A DNA stretch of 64,000 nt from Gordonia asplenii (GCF_012933505.1 NZ_JABBNB010000025.1:1-64000), one strand, 5' to 3'; positions 8,113 to 17,625 are shown, counted from the stretch's first letter. Numbers and translations: made by a program. The notes: generated from the sequence alone by a model not told the origin.

Positions 8113-9504
8113 ATGAGCGACTCCAGCCGCCCGCTGCGCGTGGCGATCGTCGGTGCCGGCCCCGCCGGAATCTACGCCGCCGACGCGTTGATGAAACACG
8201 ATTCGTTGACCGACCGTGGTGTGAGCATCGATCTCTACGAGCGCATGCCCGCCCCGTTCGGCCTGATCCGGTACGGCGTCGCCCCTGATCACCCGCGTAT
8301 CAAGGGCATTATCACCGCTCTGCACAAGGTTCTCGACAAGCCGCAGGTTCGGCTGCTCGGCAACGTCGACTACGGAACCGACATCACGCTCGCCGAACTG
8401 CAGAGCCACTACGACGCCGTGATCTTCTCGACCGGCGCGACCGACGATCGCGGCCTGGACATCCCCGGCGTCGAACTCGACGGCAGCTACGGCGCGGCGC
8501 AATTCGTCGCCTGGTACGACGGTCACCCCGACTTCCCGCGCACCTGGCCGCTGGAGCAGGAAAAAGTTGCAGTCATCGGGGTTGGAAATGTTGCCCTCGA
8601 CGTCGCTCGTGTGCTAGCCAAGACCGGCGATGAGCTCCTGCCCACCGAGATTCCGGCCAATGTGTACGAAGGTTTGAAGGCCAACAAGGCCGTCGAGGTG
8701 CACGTGTTCGGCCGGCGGGGACCGGCGCAGGCGAAGTTCACGCCCCTCGAACTCAAGGAGCTCGACCACTCGCCGACCATCGAGGTCATCGTCAATCCCG
8801 AGGACATCGACTACGACGAGGGCTCAGCCGTCGCGCGACGCAGCAGCAAGATCACCGACCAGGTCGCGACGATCATCGAGAACTACGCGATCCGCGAACC
8901 GAAGCAGGGTGCGATCCACAAGCTGTTCCTGCACTTCTTCGAGAACCCCACCGAGATCCTCGGTGCGGACGGCAAGGTGGTCGGTCTGCGCACCGAACGC
9001 ACCGAACTCGACGGCACCGGCAACGTCCGCGCCACCGGCAAGACCACCGATTGGGAGATCGGCGCGGTCTACCGCGCCGTCGGCTACCTGTCGGACAATC
9101 TGCCGCAGATCCCCTTCGACCAGCAGGCTGGCGTGATCCCCAACGAGGCCGGCCGCGTGTTCGACGAAGGCGCCCACCTCACCGGCATGTACACCACCGG
9201 CTGGGTCAAGCGCGGTCCGGTCGGCCTGATCGGTCACACCAAGGGCGACGCCAACGAGACCGTCGAGTGCATCGTCGAGGACATGACCAACGATGCGCTG
9301 CTGTCGCCCGCCACACCGGGCGACGACGCGATCATCGCGCTGCTCGAAGGCAAGGGTGTTCCGTTCACCACCTGGGACGGCTGGTACCGCCTCGACGAGC
9401 ACGAGCGCAAGCTCGGTGAAGCCGAAGGCCGTGAGCGCGTGAAAGTCGTTGAGCGCGAAGAGATGTTGGCGGCGTCGGAGCCGCACAAGGTGCCCAAGGC
9501 GTAA
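8113..9504 (+). CDS. fprA: Ferredoxin/adrenodoxin-type NADP+ reductase
   Basis: Flavoprotein of the adrenodoxin-reductase family that passes electrons from NADPH to ferredoxins serving cytochromes P450 and other acceptors. 463 residues. FAD-binding VAIVGAGPAGIYAADAL at residues 9-25, followed by the family segment FGLIRYGVAPDHPRIK; the NADP site VAVIGVGNVALDVARVLAKT is near residues 153-172; the C-terminal TGWVKRGPVGLIGHTKGDAN closes the FAD site. Very close in layout to M. tuberculosis FprA (Rv3106). Monocistronic, between an iron box and a strong terminator. Confidence 0.95.
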   Translation: MSDSSRPLRVAIVGAGPAGIYAADALMKHDSLTDRGVSIDLYERMPAPFGLIRYGVAPDHPRIKGIITALHKVLDKPQVRLLGNVDYGTDITLAELQSHYDAVIFSTGATDDRGLDIPGVELDGSYGAAQFVAWYDGHPDFPRTWPLEQEKVAVIGVGNVALDVARVLAKTGDELLPTEIPANVYEGLKANKAVEVHVFGRRGPAQAKFTPLELKELDHSPTIEVIVNPEDIDYDEGSAVARRSSKITDQVATIIENYAIREPKQGAIHKLFLHFFENPTEILGADGKVVGLRTERTELDGTGNVRATGKTTDWEIGAVYRAVGYLSDNLPQIPFDQQAGVIPNEAGRVFDEGAHLTGMYTTGWVKRGPVGLIGHTKGDANETVECIVEDMTNDALLSPATPGDDAIIALLEGKGVPFTTWDGWYRLDEHERKLGEAEGRERVKVVEREEMLAASEPHKVPKA

Positions 9505-9526
9505 GTCTCGGGTCTGTCAGCGCGAA

Positions 9527-9569
9527 AACAGCTCGGCCCCGACACATTCGGTGTCGGGGCCGAGCTGTT
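9527..9569. terminator. Bidirectional terminator between convergent genes
   Basis: Perfect 19-bp stem AACAGCTCGGCCCCGACAC / GTGTCGGGGCCGAGCTGTT with a 5-base loop, between fprA and the minus-strand gene ending at 9590. Confidence 0.85.
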
Positions 9570-9589
9570 CGACGGCCAGAGCGGTCCGG

Positions 9590-10069
9590 TTACGGCATGC
9601 TCGGAATCAGCTGCTGAGTGCCGGGCATCTGACGCGAATTCGACCAGTAGCCGTAGTTGTTGAAGACGTTCTCGACCTGCGCTCCGATGGTGTAGCCGGA
9701 GATCGACGCCGGCCAGCAACCGTTCCACGTGGTGTCGACCGAGATGAAGGTCTGGCCCGGGCGCAGCTCGCCCCACGCCTGGTTCGGCAGCTTGACCTGC
9801 CGGGTGCCGCCGTTGATCTCGGTGACGTTGACGCCGGTCATCGTCGAACCGCCGATGTTCTTGACCCCCATCCAGCGATGCATGCGCCAGCCGGGAGCCT
9901 TGTCCCAGGTGGGTCCCCAGCCCTTGAAGTAGCAGTCGACGCCGCCGACGAGCCACAGGTCACCCGGTCCAGCTGCCTGTGCCGGCGCCGCGGTGATCGC
10001 GGTCGATCCGGCTGCGATGCCGATGGCCATCGCGAGACTCGCAACCGTACGCTTCATCGTCTGGTTCAT
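9590..10069 (-). CDS. Small secreted protein of unknown function
   Basis: 159 residues with a clear Sec signal peptide: MNQTMKRT, a hydrophobic core (VASLAMAIGIAAGSTAI) and an APAQAA cleavage site near residue 32. The mature part is rich in Trp, Gly and Asn, contains two cysteines (VGGVDCYFKGW and WNGCWPA) that could form one disulfide, and has no recognised domain. The pattern 'GQTFISVDTTWNGCWP' suggests a beta-rich fold. The ATG at 10057 (MKRT) is an alternative start. Confidence 0.75.
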   Translation of the reverse strand: MNQTMKRTVASLAMAIGIAAGSTAITAAPAQAAGPGDLWLVGGVDCYFKGWGPTWDKAPGWRMHRWMGVKNIGGSTMTGVNVTEINGGTRQVKLPNQAWGELRPGQTFISVDTTWNGCWPASISGYTIGAQVENVFNNYGYWSNSRQMPGTQQLIPSMP

Positions 10070-10211
10070 CTTCGAAGACTCCCTCTTGTCGACTGAGACC
10101 CGCAGGTCATTGTTCGTCCGATTTCCCGGGTATCGGGCGCGTTGCCATTCCGTATATCGAACGGTCGACGCGGCTCGTTACCGGCATTCACTATCCACAA
10201 CCGCACCTACG

Positions 10212-10691
10212 TCAGAAGTAGAAGGCGGCCGCGAGCCAAATTCCCGATGCCACGAGCGCGCCCAGCAATTCGATCAGCATGCTGGTGCCCACCGCCTTCA
10301 ATGCCGCAACCGCACCCTGCCAGGCATGACTGAACGTGCGGTGACGTACGAGTTCCGACGCGTAGGCACCCAGCACGAATCCGAGGAACAACCCGACGAC
10401 CGGCACCACGAAGAACCCCACGATGCCGGTGACTCCGCCGACGATGATCGTCGTGCTCGGGACTCCGGCCGACTTCAGTCCTCGGCCGGCGACGAGATAC
10501 TTCACCACCTCGCCGGCGGCCAGTACCACGGCTGCCGCCGCGAACACGGCCCACGCCCAACCGCCGACGACGACGGCCCACACCAAGATGGCAACGGCGA
10601 CGAGCAAAGTGCCGGGAAGAACCGGCAGCACAATACCGACAAGTCCGACACAGATAGTCAGTGCGACGAGGAGTTCGCCGTAGAAAGGCAT
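10212..10691 (-). CDS. DUF456 membrane protein
   Basis: 159-residue integral membrane protein, about five or six helices, with long Gly/Val/Ala runs. GIVLPVLPGTLLV near residue 20 and PVVGLFLGFVLGAYASEL near residue 100 are the two glycine-rich signatures I associate with DUF456. It lies 18 bp after the purT stop on the opposite end of the same strand, so it may be co-transcribed with purT. No function is known for the family. Confidence 0.75.
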   Translation of the reverse strand: MPFYGELLVALTICVGLVGIVLPVLPGTLLVAVAILVWAVVVGGWAWAVFAAAAVVLAAGEVVKYLVAGRGLKSAGVPSTTIIVGGVTGIVGFFVVPVVGLFLGFVLGAYASELVRHRTFSHAWQGAVAALKAVGTSMLIELLGALVASGIWLAAAFYF

Positions 10692-10709
10692 GCGCGAGTG
10701 GCGGTTTCG

Positions 10710-12503
10710 CTATCGCGAACCGGCGCTCGGCGGCACCGGGCGACGCGGACCCGACGGCCCCGGGCCCGCCTGCGCCGCTCCGTTCGGTCCGCGACCGGCG
10801 GCACCCGCGGGCGGTCCGGGGCGGTGGGGCTGAACCATCGGGGTGCGACCGTTCGGCAGCGGCGAATTCGGCGGGCCCGCGTTCGGCCCGGCGTTGGGCC
10901 CTTGCGGCGGGCGCTGCCGACTCGGCTGCACCGACGGCGGTTGCCCCACGCCGGGAGCGACGGGGCGCGGCGCACCGGGGGGCGGACCTTGCGGATTGGG
11001 CCCCGCGCCTTGCGGATTCACCGGTGCGGGACCAGCCGGCGCCGGTCCAGCTGGCGTCGGTCCTGTCGGCCGCGGCTGATGAGACGGAGACGGGTGGGCC
11101 TGCGTGGCCTGCATCACCGGGTACGGTTCGGTCGGCTCGTCCGGCGACGGCGCCTCCTGCCCCGCCGGAGGTTTCACCAGCGACTGCTTCGCGGTGGGCG
11201 ACGGCGGGGCCACGACGGTGGCGACCGCGGTGGCTTCGGCGGCGTCCTTGCCGTCCGCGGTGCTCACCGGATTGACCAGTGACGCCGCCGCGACAGCGCG
11301 TTTGCGGGCGGTCGCGACGTCGTCGGCAGTGGCCGTCACCACGCCCATCCGACGCCGGTGGAAGCTCTCCGGCTTGCCGAACAACCGGATGTCGGTCTCT
11401 GGAATCGCCAGTGCGGCAGCGACATTCGTGAAACCGATGCCCTTCTCGTCGAGCTGGCCGTAAATCACCGCCGACGCCCCCGGGGACGCGAGCGTCACGT
11501 CGACGGGCAACCCGAGAATCGCGCGGGCATGCATCTCGAATTCCGAAAGCCGTTGCGTGGCAAGGGTGACGAGGCCGGTGTCATGTGGACGCGGGCTGAC
11601 CTCGGAGAAGTACACGTCGTCGCCCTTGACGAACAGTTCGACGCCGAAGATGCCGCGGCCGCCCAGCTTTCCGTCTCCGAGTGCCGTCGCGATACGGGCG
11701 GCGATCGACGTCGCCGAGCCCAGAGCGAACGAATTCATCTCGTGCGGCTGCCAGCTCTCCACGTAGTCGCCGTTGACCTGGAAGTGACCGATCGGCGCGC
11801 AGAAATGCGTCGAGAGTCTGCCGGTTGCCGGATCGATTGCCCGTACGGTGAGCAGCGTGATCTCGTAGTCGAATTCGATGTAGCCCTCGACGATCAACCG
11901 GGTCGACGCGACGCGGGCGCCGGTGGTGGCGGTCTCCCACGCGGCGGGCACCTCGTCGGCGCTGCGGACGATGCTCTGCCCCTTGCCCGACGACGACATC
12001 ACCGGCTTGACGACGCACGGGAAACCGATCTCACCCGCGGCTTCGGTGAGCTCGTCGAGGGAGTCGACGAACAGATACGGCGAGACCGGCAGTCCGAGCT
12101 GCTCGTCGGCGAGGCGTCGAATGCCTTCCCGATTCATCGTGGTGACCACCGCGTGCGCGGTGGGAATCACCTCCGCCAGGCCGCGCCGCTCCACCTCGAC
12201 GAGAGCGTCGGTCGCGATCGCTTCGATCTCCGGCACGACGAAGTCGGGCTGGAACTTCTCGACGACGTCGATCACCTGGTCGGGGTCGGTCATGTCGATC
12301 ACCGCGCTGTGATGGGCGACATGCTGGGCCGGGGCGTCGGCGTAGCGGTCCACCGCGATGACTTCCACGCCGAGGCGCTGGAAGGCGATGGCCACCTCTT
12401 TGCCGAGCTCGCCCGACCCCAACAGCAGCACCTTCGTCGCTGCGTCGGTCAGTGGAGTTCCAAGCACGGCGGGCGGCGTGGCGTCGCGGCGGGGTGCAGT
12501 CAT
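10710..12503 (-). CDS. purT: Formate-dependent GAR transformylase with Pro/Gly-rich tail
   Basis: ATP-grasp enzyme making formyl-GAR from GAR, formate and ATP in purine synthesis. The core (residues 1 to about 404) is complete: KVLLLGSGELGKEVAIAFQR, ATP-grasp VVKPVMSSSGKGQS, EFDYEITLLTVR, and GIFGVELFVKGDDVYFSEVS with RPHDTG for metal and substrate. About 190 further residues follow that normal PurT proteins (about 390-420) lack: an Ala/Val/Pro linker and a disordered stretch of repeated PAGPAP, NPQG and GPNAGP. TAGGAT stands 6 bp before the ATG (leaderless type). Counterpart of Rv0389. Confidence 0.92.
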   Translation of the reverse strand: MTAPRRDATPPAVLGTPLTDAATKVLLLGSGELGKEVAIAFQRLGVEVIAVDRYADAPAQHVAHHSAVIDMTDPDQVIDVVEKFQPDFVVPEIEAIATDALVEVERRGLAEVIPTAHAVVTTMNREGIRRLADEQLGLPVSPYLFVDSLDELTEAAGEIGFPCVVKPVMSSSGKGQSIVRSADEVPAAWETATTGARVASTRLIVEGYIEFDYEITLLTVRAIDPATGRLSTHFCAPIGHFQVNGDYVESWQPHEMNSFALGSATSIAARIATALGDGKLGGRGIFGVELFVKGDDVYFSEVSPRPHDTGLVTLATQRLSEFEMHARAILGLPVDVTLASPGASAVIYGQLDEKGIGFTNVAAALAIPETDIRLFGKPESFHRRRMGVVTATADDVATARKRAVAAASLVNPVSTADGKDAAEATAVATVVAPPSPTAKQSLVKPPAGQEAPSPDEPTEPYPVMQATQAHPSPSHQPRPTGPTPAGPAPAGPAPVNPQGAGPNPQGPPPGAPRPVAPGVGQPPSVQPSRQRPPQGPNAGPNAGPPNSPLPNGRTPMVQPHRPGPPAGAAGRGPNGAAQAGPGPSGPRRPVPPSAGSR

Positions 12504-12557
12504 TCCTCGATCCTACTGGCCGAAGCTACCAAGGTAGGAGGGTCCGGTGCGTGCGAT

Positions 12558-12956
12558 CTATCCGGTAGCCGTGTCGACGTAGCACCAGCGCCAGCTCTCG
12601 CCGGGTTCCGCTGAGCGCATCACCGGGTGCCCGGACTCCTCGAAGTGGGCCGTCGCATGACGTCGGGGACTGGAATCACAGCATCCGACGTACCCGCATG
12701 ACAGGCATCGCCGCAGGTGCGCCCAGTGATGCTCGCCCAGCGCGATGCATCCGACGCACTCCAGCGACCCCACGATGGGATCGTCGGTGGGATCGAGACC
12801 GATCGACGCGAGATGCTCGCAGGGGGCGTCGGACTCCGGCGTCGAAGACTCCGGCGCTGCGCTGTCGGCTGAGGAACGTTTGAAGAAGGCCACCACTCGA
12901 TCTTTCCACCTCGGTCCGATCTGCGGCGACTCCGGTTCTACCCCGCGCCATGCCAT
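12558..12956 (-). CDS. UBP-type zinc finger protein
   Basis: 132 residues. The C-terminal 80 form a UBP (ubiquitin-hydrolase-like) zinc finger: CEHLAS, then LECVGCIALGEHHWAHLRRC, LSCGYVGCCD, and RHATAHFEESGHPVM with the expected Cys and His ligands, finishing with SWRWCYVD. Actinobacteria carry such stand-alone fingers, often near transporters; their target is unknown. The N-terminal 50 residues are charged and low complexity. The gene diverges from the Na+/H+ antiporter with only 11 bp between start codons, so expression may be linked. Confidence 0.82.
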   Translation of the reverse strand: MAWRGVEPESPQIGPRWKDRVVAFFKRSSADSAAPESSTPESDAPCEHLASIGLDPTDDPIVGSLECVGCIALGEHHWAHLRRCLSCGYVGCCDSSPRRHATAHFEESGHPVMRSAEPGESWRWCYVDTATG

Positions 12957-12967
12957 AGCATTGCCGC

Positions 12968-14560
12968 GTGGAATACGGGATTCTGATCGCCGCCGTGATC
13001 GCCTTGTCGGTGGCCGCAATCGCACGGCGGTACAGCTGGCCGGCCCCGCTGGTCCTGGTCGCCGTCGGACTGGGCCTGGGCTGGATTCCCGGCCTGCCCG
13101 ACGTCGAGCTACACCCCGAAGCCGTGCTCTTTCTGATCCTGCCGCCGCTGCTGTACTCGGCCTCGATCGACAGTTCCTATCACGCCATCAGGGACAGCAA
13201 ACGCGGCATCCTGATGCTCGCGCTGGGGTTGCCGGTGTTCAGCACCGTCGCCGTCGGCGTCGCCGCACACCTGCTGCTGCCCCAGCTGCCGTTGGCGGCG
13301 GCACTCGTGCTCGGCGCGGTCGTCGCACCGCCCGACGCGGTGTCCGCGCAGGCGATCGGCCGCCAGGTCGGGCTGCCGCGGCGGGTGATGACGCTGCTCG
13401 GCGGGGAAAGTCTGCTCAACGACGCCACCGCACTGACGCTGCTGCGGGTGGCGCTGGCCGCCGCGGTCGGTGAGACGACGTCGGTCGGGCGCGGCGTCAC
13501 GATGTTCCTGGTGGCCGCCGTCGGCGGCACCGCGCTGGGCATGATCGTCGGATACTTCGTCAGTTGGGTACGCACCAAGCTCACCGATCCGCCGCTGGAA
13601 TCCGCGGTCGGCTTCGTCGTACCGTTCGCCACCTACTACATCGCCGAGGAACTGCACTCGTCGGGCGTGATCGCGGTGGTCGTCGCCGGCCTGTTCCTCG
13701 GCCAACGGTCGGCGCGCGACAGCTATACGACTCGATTGCAGGACAACGGAATTCGCAAGTCGCTCGACGTGCTGCTGGAATCGTTCGTGTTCTTGCTGAT
13801 CGGTCTGCAGCTGCCCGCCCTGATCGACGGCCTGTCCGGCGAGTCGCCGGTGCGAGTGGGGATCGACGCGGCGGTGATCCTCGCGATCGTCATCGTCTCC
13901 CGGTTCGTGTGGGTATACCCCGCGACGTACTTCTCCCGCATCTTCAGACGGGTTCGCGAGTCGGAGCCGGAACCGAATCCGCGAGCCATGTTCATCATCA
14001 GCTGGGCAGGCATGCGCGGCGTCGTGAGCCTCGCGGCCGCCTTCACCATCCCGTTGACGTTGAACAACGGCTCCCCGTTCCCGGCACGCGGCGAGATCCT
14101 GTTCCTGACCTTCGTCGTGGTGGTGGGCACGCTGCTGATTCAAGGGACCACGCTGGGCTGGTTCGCGAAGAAGCTCGGCGTCGTCGGCGACGAGGATGCG
14201 CAGGACCGGCTGGCATTCGCGACCGCGCAGGACAAGGCCAGCCGGGCGTCGGAGAAGCTGCTCGACGAGCTCGCCGCCGAACTCTCCCTCGACGACCCCT
14301 ATCGGCACAAGATCGCGATGCAGCGCAAATGGGTTATGTCCCAACGCAATACGGCCTGGGAGTCATTGGGGCGCGGCGTCGAGGAGATCGGCGAGTCACC
14401 GACCGCGGCCGCCGACCGGATGCGTGGCGAGATCCTACGGGTACAGCGCGCGGTCTTCATCGAGGAGCGCGACGCCGGACGCCTCGACGACGAGGTCTTG
14501 CGAATGGCCTTGCGCCGCTTGGACTTCGCCGAAGGCGCGATCGACCGAGAAGGCGACTAG
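12968..14560 (+). CDS. Na+/H+ antiporter, CPA1 family
   Basis: 530-residue monovalent cation:proton antiporter of the NhaP/NHE type: about 12 membrane helices (residues 1-410), then a 120-residue charged cytoplasmic tail. Key elements: LFLILPPLLYSASID (the LLPPLLF box), AVVAPPDAVSAQAIG, and GGESLLNDATALTLL, whose Asn-Asp pair is the ion site. Later helices contain ISWAGMRGVVSLAAAFTIPL with the conserved arginine-glycine segment. GTG start 6 bp after TAGCAT (12956-12961), so leaderless; that -10 box touches the start codon of the divergent zinc-finger gene. Confidence 0.9.
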   Translation: MEYGILIAAVIALSVAAIARRYSWPAPLVLVAVGLGLGWIPGLPDVELHPEAVLFLILPPLLYSASIDSSYHAIRDSKRGILMLALGLPVFSTVAVGVAAHLLLPQLPLAAALVLGAVVAPPDAVSAQAIGRQVGLPRRVMTLLGGESLLNDATALTLLRVALAAAVGETTSVGRGVTMFLVAAVGGTALGMIVGYFVSWVRTKLTDPPLESAVGFVVPFATYYIAEELHSSGVIAVVVAGLFLGQRSARDSYTTRLQDNGIRKSLDVLLESFVFLLIGLQLPALIDGLSGESPVRVGIDAAVILAIVIVSRFVWVYPATYFSRIFRRVRESEPEPNPRAMFIISWAGMRGVVSLAAAFTIPLTLNNGSPFPARGEILFLTFVVVVGTLLIQGTTLGWFAKKLGVVGDEDAQDRLAFATAQDKASRASEKLLDELAAELSLDDPYRHKIAMQRKWVMSQRNTAWESLGRGVEEIGESPTAAADRMRGEILRVQRAVFIEERDAGRLDDEVLRMALRRLDFAEGAIDREGD

Positions 14561-14609
14561 TGGCGTACTCGCGGGGGTTGGCGTTGTTGCGTCGGCCGGG
14601 AGAAAATCG

Positions 14610-14665
14610 TCCGAATAGCAGGTCACCGAGGGCACGCTGCCCTTGCTCACCAGCTATTTTCCGGA
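14610..14665. terminator. Imperfect hairpin between convergent genes
   Basis: TCCGAATAGCAGGTCACC, then GAGGGCA-cgc-TGCCCT, then CACCAGCTATTTTCCGGA form a long interrupted stem. It sits between the antiporter and the cyclase, both of which end here. Confidence 0.5.
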
Positions 14666-14686
14666 TTTTCCGGACTCGTGTTCTCC

Positions 14687-16222
14687 TCAGACGACCGCCG
14701 CGTAGACCGTCGTTCCTTCGGTGCGCCCGCGTAGCGTGATCGTGTCCTGCTGCTCCCAGTGGACCGTCTCGCTCGACGACGCCGCGTCGATCGTCCGCGC
14801 CGATGCGACGGGGCGTCGAGGATCGCGCTTGGCCAATTCCGACAACCGGGCCGACTCGTTGACCGGGTCGCCGATCACGGTGTACTCGAACCGCTCGATG
14901 GCCCCGACGTTGCCCGCGACGACCGGGCCGTAACCCACACCGATGCCCGCGGAGATCTCCGGCACCTCCACGGCGAGGCGAACCGCGATCTGGCGGGCCG
15001 CGGCCAGCGCGCTGCCCGCGGGGTCGTCGAGGCTGATGGGCGCGCCGAAGATGGCGAGCACGGCGTCGCCCTCGAACTTGTTGACCAGTCCGCGTTGCTG
15101 CTCCACCTCGTGCACGATCACCGCGAAGAACCGGTTGAGGATGGTGACGACCTCGGTCGGCGGATGTTCCGCCGCCAGCGTCGTCGAACCGATGACGTCG
15201 ACGAAGATGGTGGCCACGACGCGTTCGGCGCCGCCCAGTTCGGGGTTGGAGGCGAGGGCCGCCTCGGCGACGTCGTGCCCGACGTGGCGGCCGAACAGGT
15301 CGCGTATCCGTTCCCGTTCCCGCAGGCCGCGCACCATCGTGTTGAAGCCGACCTGTAGGTCGCCGAGTTCGGTGCCGTCGTAGACCACGACGTCGACGTC
15401 GGTGTCGCCGCCACGGACTCGGTTCATCCCGTGTTGCACGCTGCGGACCGGACCGGTGATGCCGATCGTGTTGAGGTAGGTGAGCAACATCCCGGTCGCA
15501 ATCGCGATGGAGGCGATCACCGTCACCGCGATCACGTAACTCCACCTGTCGACGGCGTCGAAGAGCACCATGAACAGGCTGACGAGCAGGATGCCGGTCA
15601 GCGGTATCCCCGATCCCACCAGCCACGACATGAACGCACGTGTGCGCAGACCGGCCCGCTTGCGTCCCGAGTACCCGGCCTTGATCACATCGGCCAGGAC
15701 CGGCCGCATCGCGAAATCGACCAGCAGATACGAGATTCCGACGACAACCGCGCCGCTGAACAACACGACCAGCATTATCTTCGGGATCAACCGCGGGTCG
15801 TAGACGCCGTAGGCCACCGAGCCCAGAACCGCGGCGCCCGACCAGAGAATGCCCTGGATCACGATCAGCTTCCACGGCGCCCGACGAGTCTTGCGGACGT
15901 CGCGCGGGGTCGGCTTCGTATCGCGGATCGACCATTTCAAGTCGCGCACCACGACGATCGTGCCCCACAGCACGCCCACGGACAGCGCGAAAGTCACGTA
16001 CAGCGGCACCGCGATGAAGTTGATCCACCACAGACGTGCCTGGAAGACGCTGGGTTCGGGGATGCCGACCCACGCCAGGACCACCGCGATCACCGCGCCG
16101 ATCGAACTGGCCAGAAAGATCAGGCTGGTGATCAACACCTGAATGCGGATCCGTTGTTTGACCCCGCGATCCGACGCCGATCCGAGCAGCACCGACCCGT
16201 AGTCCCAGCTCAACCGCGCCAT
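14687..16222 (-). CDS. Membrane-bound class III adenylate cyclase with HAMP domain
   Basis: 511 residues: six predicted membrane helices (about 30-260), a HAMP linker (TGPVRSVQHGMNRVRGG and following, about 265-320) and a C-terminal class III cyclase domain. All canonical catalytic residues are visible: metal aspartates in IFVDVIGSTTL and EGDAVLAIFG, base-specifying lysine in VNKFEGD and aspartate in YTVIGDPV, and transition-state Asn and Arg in NESARL. This set predicts ATP to cAMP. Same architecture as the mycobacterial Rv1319c/Rv3645 group. Convergent with the antiporter; 59 bp from purA on the same strand. Confidence 0.9.
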   Translation of the reverse strand: MARLSWDYGSVLLGSASDRGVKQRIRIQVLITSLIFLASSIGAVIAVVLAWVGIPEPSVFQARLWWINFIAVPLYVTFALSVGVLWGTIVVVRDLKWSIRDTKPTPRDVRKTRRAPWKLIVIQGILWSGAAVLGSVAYGVYDPRLIPKIMLVVLFSGAVVVGISYLLVDFAMRPVLADVIKAGYSGRKRAGLRTRAFMSWLVGSGIPLTGILLVSLFMVLFDAVDRWSYVIAVTVIASIAIATGMLLTYLNTIGITGPVRSVQHGMNRVRGGDTDVDVVVYDGTELGDLQVGFNTMVRGLRERERIRDLFGRHVGHDVAEAALASNPELGGAERVVATIFVDVIGSTTLAAEHPPTEVVTILNRFFAVIVHEVEQQRGLVNKFEGDAVLAIFGAPISLDDPAGSALAAARQIAVRLAVEVPEISAGIGVGYGPVVAGNVGAIERFEYTVIGDPVNESARLSELAKRDPRRPVASARTIDAASSSETVHWEQQDTITLRGRTEGTTVYAAVV

Positions 16223-16281
16223 GTTGGTTCCTGTCGCTCCGCTTGCCCGGTCGTTCGGTCTGGCTTCACCCGCCCGTCGGC

Positions 16282-17568
16282 CTACAGGAAATCGCGCCGC
16301 ACAATCGTCTGATCACGTCCCGGTCCGACCCCGATGCACGACACGAACGCACCGGAGAGTTCCTCCAGCCGCAGGACGTAGTCCTGCGCATTCTTGGGCA
16401 GGTCGTCGAACGTCCGTGCGGCGGAGATGTCCTCCCACCAGCCCGGCATCTCTTCGTAGATCGGCTTGGCGTGATGGAACCCGGTCTGGGTCATCGGCAT
16501 GTCTTCGACGCGCTCGCCGTCGACCTCGTAGGCGACGCAGATCGGCACGGTGTCCAGGCTCGACAGGACGTCGAGCTTGGTGAGGAAGTAGTCGGTGATG
16601 CCGTTGACGCGGGTGGCGTAGCGGGCGATCACGGCGTCGAACCAGCCGGTGCGCCGCGCGCGGCCGGTGGTCACCCCCACCTCGCCGCCGGTCTTCGCGA
16701 GGTATGCGCCGGAGTCGTCGAACAGCTCGGTGGGGAACGGCCCCGATCCGACGCGGGTGGTGTAGGCCTTCAGAATGCCGAGCACCGTGGTGATCTGGGT
16801 GGGTCCGATGCCGGACCCCACCGCGGCGCCGCCGGCCGTCGGATTCGACGACGTCACGTACGGGTAGGTGCCGTGGTCGACGTCGAGCAGGGTGCCCTGC
16901 GAGCCTTCCAGCAACACGGTCTCACCGCGTTCGAGAGCCTGGTTGAGCAGCAGCCGGGTGTCGGAGATCCGATGCTTGAAGCCCTCGGCCTGCGTCAACA
17001 CCTCGTCGACGACGGCGGCGGGGTCCAGTGCGCGGCGGTTGTAGATCTTGGTCAGGATCTGGTTCTTGACCTCGAGTGCCGCGTCGACCTTCTGAGTGAG
17101 GATCTTCTCGTCGAGGACGTCGGCGACCCGCACGCCGACGCGTGCGATCTTGTCCTGATAACAGGGTCCGATACCGCGGCCGGTGGTGCCGATCTTCTTG
17201 TTCCCCAGGAAGCGTTCGGTGACTTTGTCGATCGCCACGTGGTACGGCATCAGCAGGTGCGCATCGGCGGAGATGAGCAGCCCGGTGGTGTCCACGTCGC
17301 GGGCTTCGAGTCCGGCGAGTTCTTTGAGCAGCACGCCCGGATCTACGACGACCCCGTTGCCGATGACATTGTGGACTCCCGGGGTGAGAATGCCCGACGG
17401 AATCAGGTGCAGCGCGAAAGTCTCACCGTTGGGGAGGACGACGGTGTGCCCGGCGTTGTTGCCACCCTGGTAACGAACAACCCACTGGAGCCGTCCGCCA
17501 AGCAGGTCGGTCGCCTTGCCTTTGCCCTCGTCGCCCCACTGAGCGCCGATCAGCACAATCGCAGCCAT
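16282..17568 (-). CDS. purA: Adenylosuccinate synthetase
   Basis: GTP-dependent ligase joining IMP and aspartate, first step from IMP to AMP. 428 residues, standard length. IVLIGAQWGDEGKGKATDLL holds the GDEGKGK loop; NNAGHTVV, QGTLLDVDHGTYPYVTSSN and the late GRARRTGWFDAV and TKLDVLS blocks are complete. ATG at 17568 is the only start that matches the family N-terminus. A TTGGTACCAA palindrome lies about 50 bp upstream. The neighbouring divergent gene is Rv0358-like, as in M. tuberculosis (purA is Rv0357c). Confidence 0.96.
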   Translation of the reverse strand: MAAIVLIGAQWGDEGKGKATDLLGGRLQWVVRYQGGNNAGHTVVLPNGETFALHLIPSGILTPGVHNVIGNGVVVDPGVLLKELAGLEARDVDTTGLLISADAHLLMPYHVAIDKVTERFLGNKKIGTTGRGIGPCYQDKIARVGVRVADVLDEKILTQKVDAALEVKNQILTKIYNRRALDPAAVVDEVLTQAEGFKHRISDTRLLLNQALERGETVLLEGSQGTLLDVDHGTYPYVTSSNPTAGGAAVGSGIGPTQITTVLGILKAYTTRVGSGPFPTELFDDSGAYLAKTGGEVGVTTGRARRTGWFDAVIARYATRVNGITDYFLTKLDVLSSLDTVPICVAYEVDGERVEDMPMTQTGFHHAKPIYEEMPGWWEDISAARTFDDLPKNAQDYVLRLEELSGAFVSCIGVGPGRDQTIVRRDFL

Positions 17569-17615
17569 GTTGTCCAAACTCCTGTTCGGTCGGTGGTCAA
17601 CCTCGATAACAGTAC

Positions 17616-17625
17616 TTGGTACCAA
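17616..17625. promoter_or_regulatory. Palindrome in purA divergent promoter
   Basis: Perfect TTGGTACCAA between the purA start (17568, minus) and the gene starting at 17678 (plus). It may be an operator for either gene; unproven. Confidence 0.3.

Noticed and set aside
10188..10199. TATCCACA, similar to a DnaA box
   Set aside because: Single occurrence and no origin genes (dnaA, dnaN, gyrB) in the window.
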